Assembly: GCA_052387815.1 (NCBI GenBank)
Contig: JBQTIU010000079.1
Coordinates: forward strand, 1-5,570
Length of the DNA stretch: 5,570 bases
From: JBQTIU01 sp052387815
Lineage (GTDB): Bacteria; Pseudomonadota; Alphaproteobacteria; CACIAM-22H2
Direction: 5' to 3'
Made by a program: the position numbers and the translations under genes. Under the pieces are notes generated by a model. It saw only the letters and a list, made by a program, of their open reading frames with translations. It did no database searches and was not told the DNA's origin. Shown here piece after piece: positions 5,473 through 5,570 of the stretch (position 1 is the first letter of the stretch; every line of letters starts with the position of its first letter).

Positions 5473-5514
5473 GGTCTTTCGACCCGCGCCGCTTGGCCGG
5501 TTGGAAACCCGCGG
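5473..5514. repeat. Inverted copy of the central part of the large repeat
   Basis: These 42 bases match the reverse complement of 2966-3007 at 39 of 42 positions. They include the GAAACCCGCGG end and a hairpin with a perfect 7-bp stem (5470-5476 with 5481-5487). On the minus strand that hairpin reads GCGGGTC-GAAA-GACCCGC. Homology to the larger element is lost about two bases into where its long arm should start, exactly where the poly-G/poly-C run begins. It lies about 40 bases upstream of the 126-residue protein gene. Confidence 0.75.
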
Positions 5515-5570
5515 GGGGGGGGGCCCCCCCCCCCCCCCCCCCCCCAACAAAAAGCCCAGAAAAAGAATGA
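5513..5570. other. Poly-G/poly-C tract and AT-rich terminal tail, probable assembly artefact
   Basis: Eleven G (5513-5523) are followed by twenty-two C (5524-5545) and then a 25-base A-rich tail unlike the rest of the window. A homopolymer of this kind next to a strong GC hairpin, at the end of the sequence, most likely reflects failed sequencing or assembly. No gene is supported here. Confidence 0.7.

Noticed and set aside
1..5570. tRNA, rRNA, toxin, defence or other cargo genes
   Set aside because: Both strands were read for such signals. All coding capacity on the minus strand is accounted for by structural phage genes, and no tRNA-like cloverleaf or cargo gene was seen.

Overview
The window is a compact, GC-rich block of phage structural genes. 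It is most likely part of a siphovirus-type prophage or phage of a high-GC proteobacterium. An alphaproteobacterial host is my guess from protein style and base composition; nothing in the window proves it. Every gene I can support is on the minus strand, so transcription runs from right to left. The window cuts the last gene at the left edge (base 1). At the right edge the sequence degenerates into an 11-G/22-C homopolymer followed by a short AT-rich tail, which looks like a contig end or assembly artefact.

In transcription order the layout is the standard head-to-tail junction and early tail module of long-tailed phages. It holds a small head-module protein (5054-5434), a gp6/gp8-like head-tail connector (4332-4985), a small head-closure/stopper-like protein (3994-4335) and an HK97 gp10-like protein (3518-3997). 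Then come a tail-terminator-like protein (3099-3521), a large major tail tube protein (1436-2905), a gpG-like tail assembly chaperone (860-1288), its predicted -1 frameshift product of the gpGT type (537-1288), and the start of the tail tape measure protein (1-544, partial). The connector, stopper, gp10-like and terminator genes are chained by ATGA stop/start overlaps, which points to one co-translated operon. Capsid, portal and terminase genes would be expected beyond the right edge, and the distal tail genes beyond the left edge.

The clearest functional signal is an A AAA AAC slippery heptamer at 887-893 (minus strand), inside the only long A-run of a GC-rich reading frame. It joins the chaperone frame to a 116-residue -1 frame that has no start of its own. 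This matches the conserved G/GT frameshift that controls tail assembly.

The least expected feature is a family of GC-rich inverted repeats. It occupies three of the four sizeable intergenic gaps (2931-3047, 5002-5036, 5473-5514), and a related 23-bp palindrome lies inside a coding sequence (3717-3739). These look like small dispersed REP/MITE-like elements that have entered a phage operon. The tape measure protein also appears unusually condensed, and the tail tube protein carries a large, apparently duplicated insertion.
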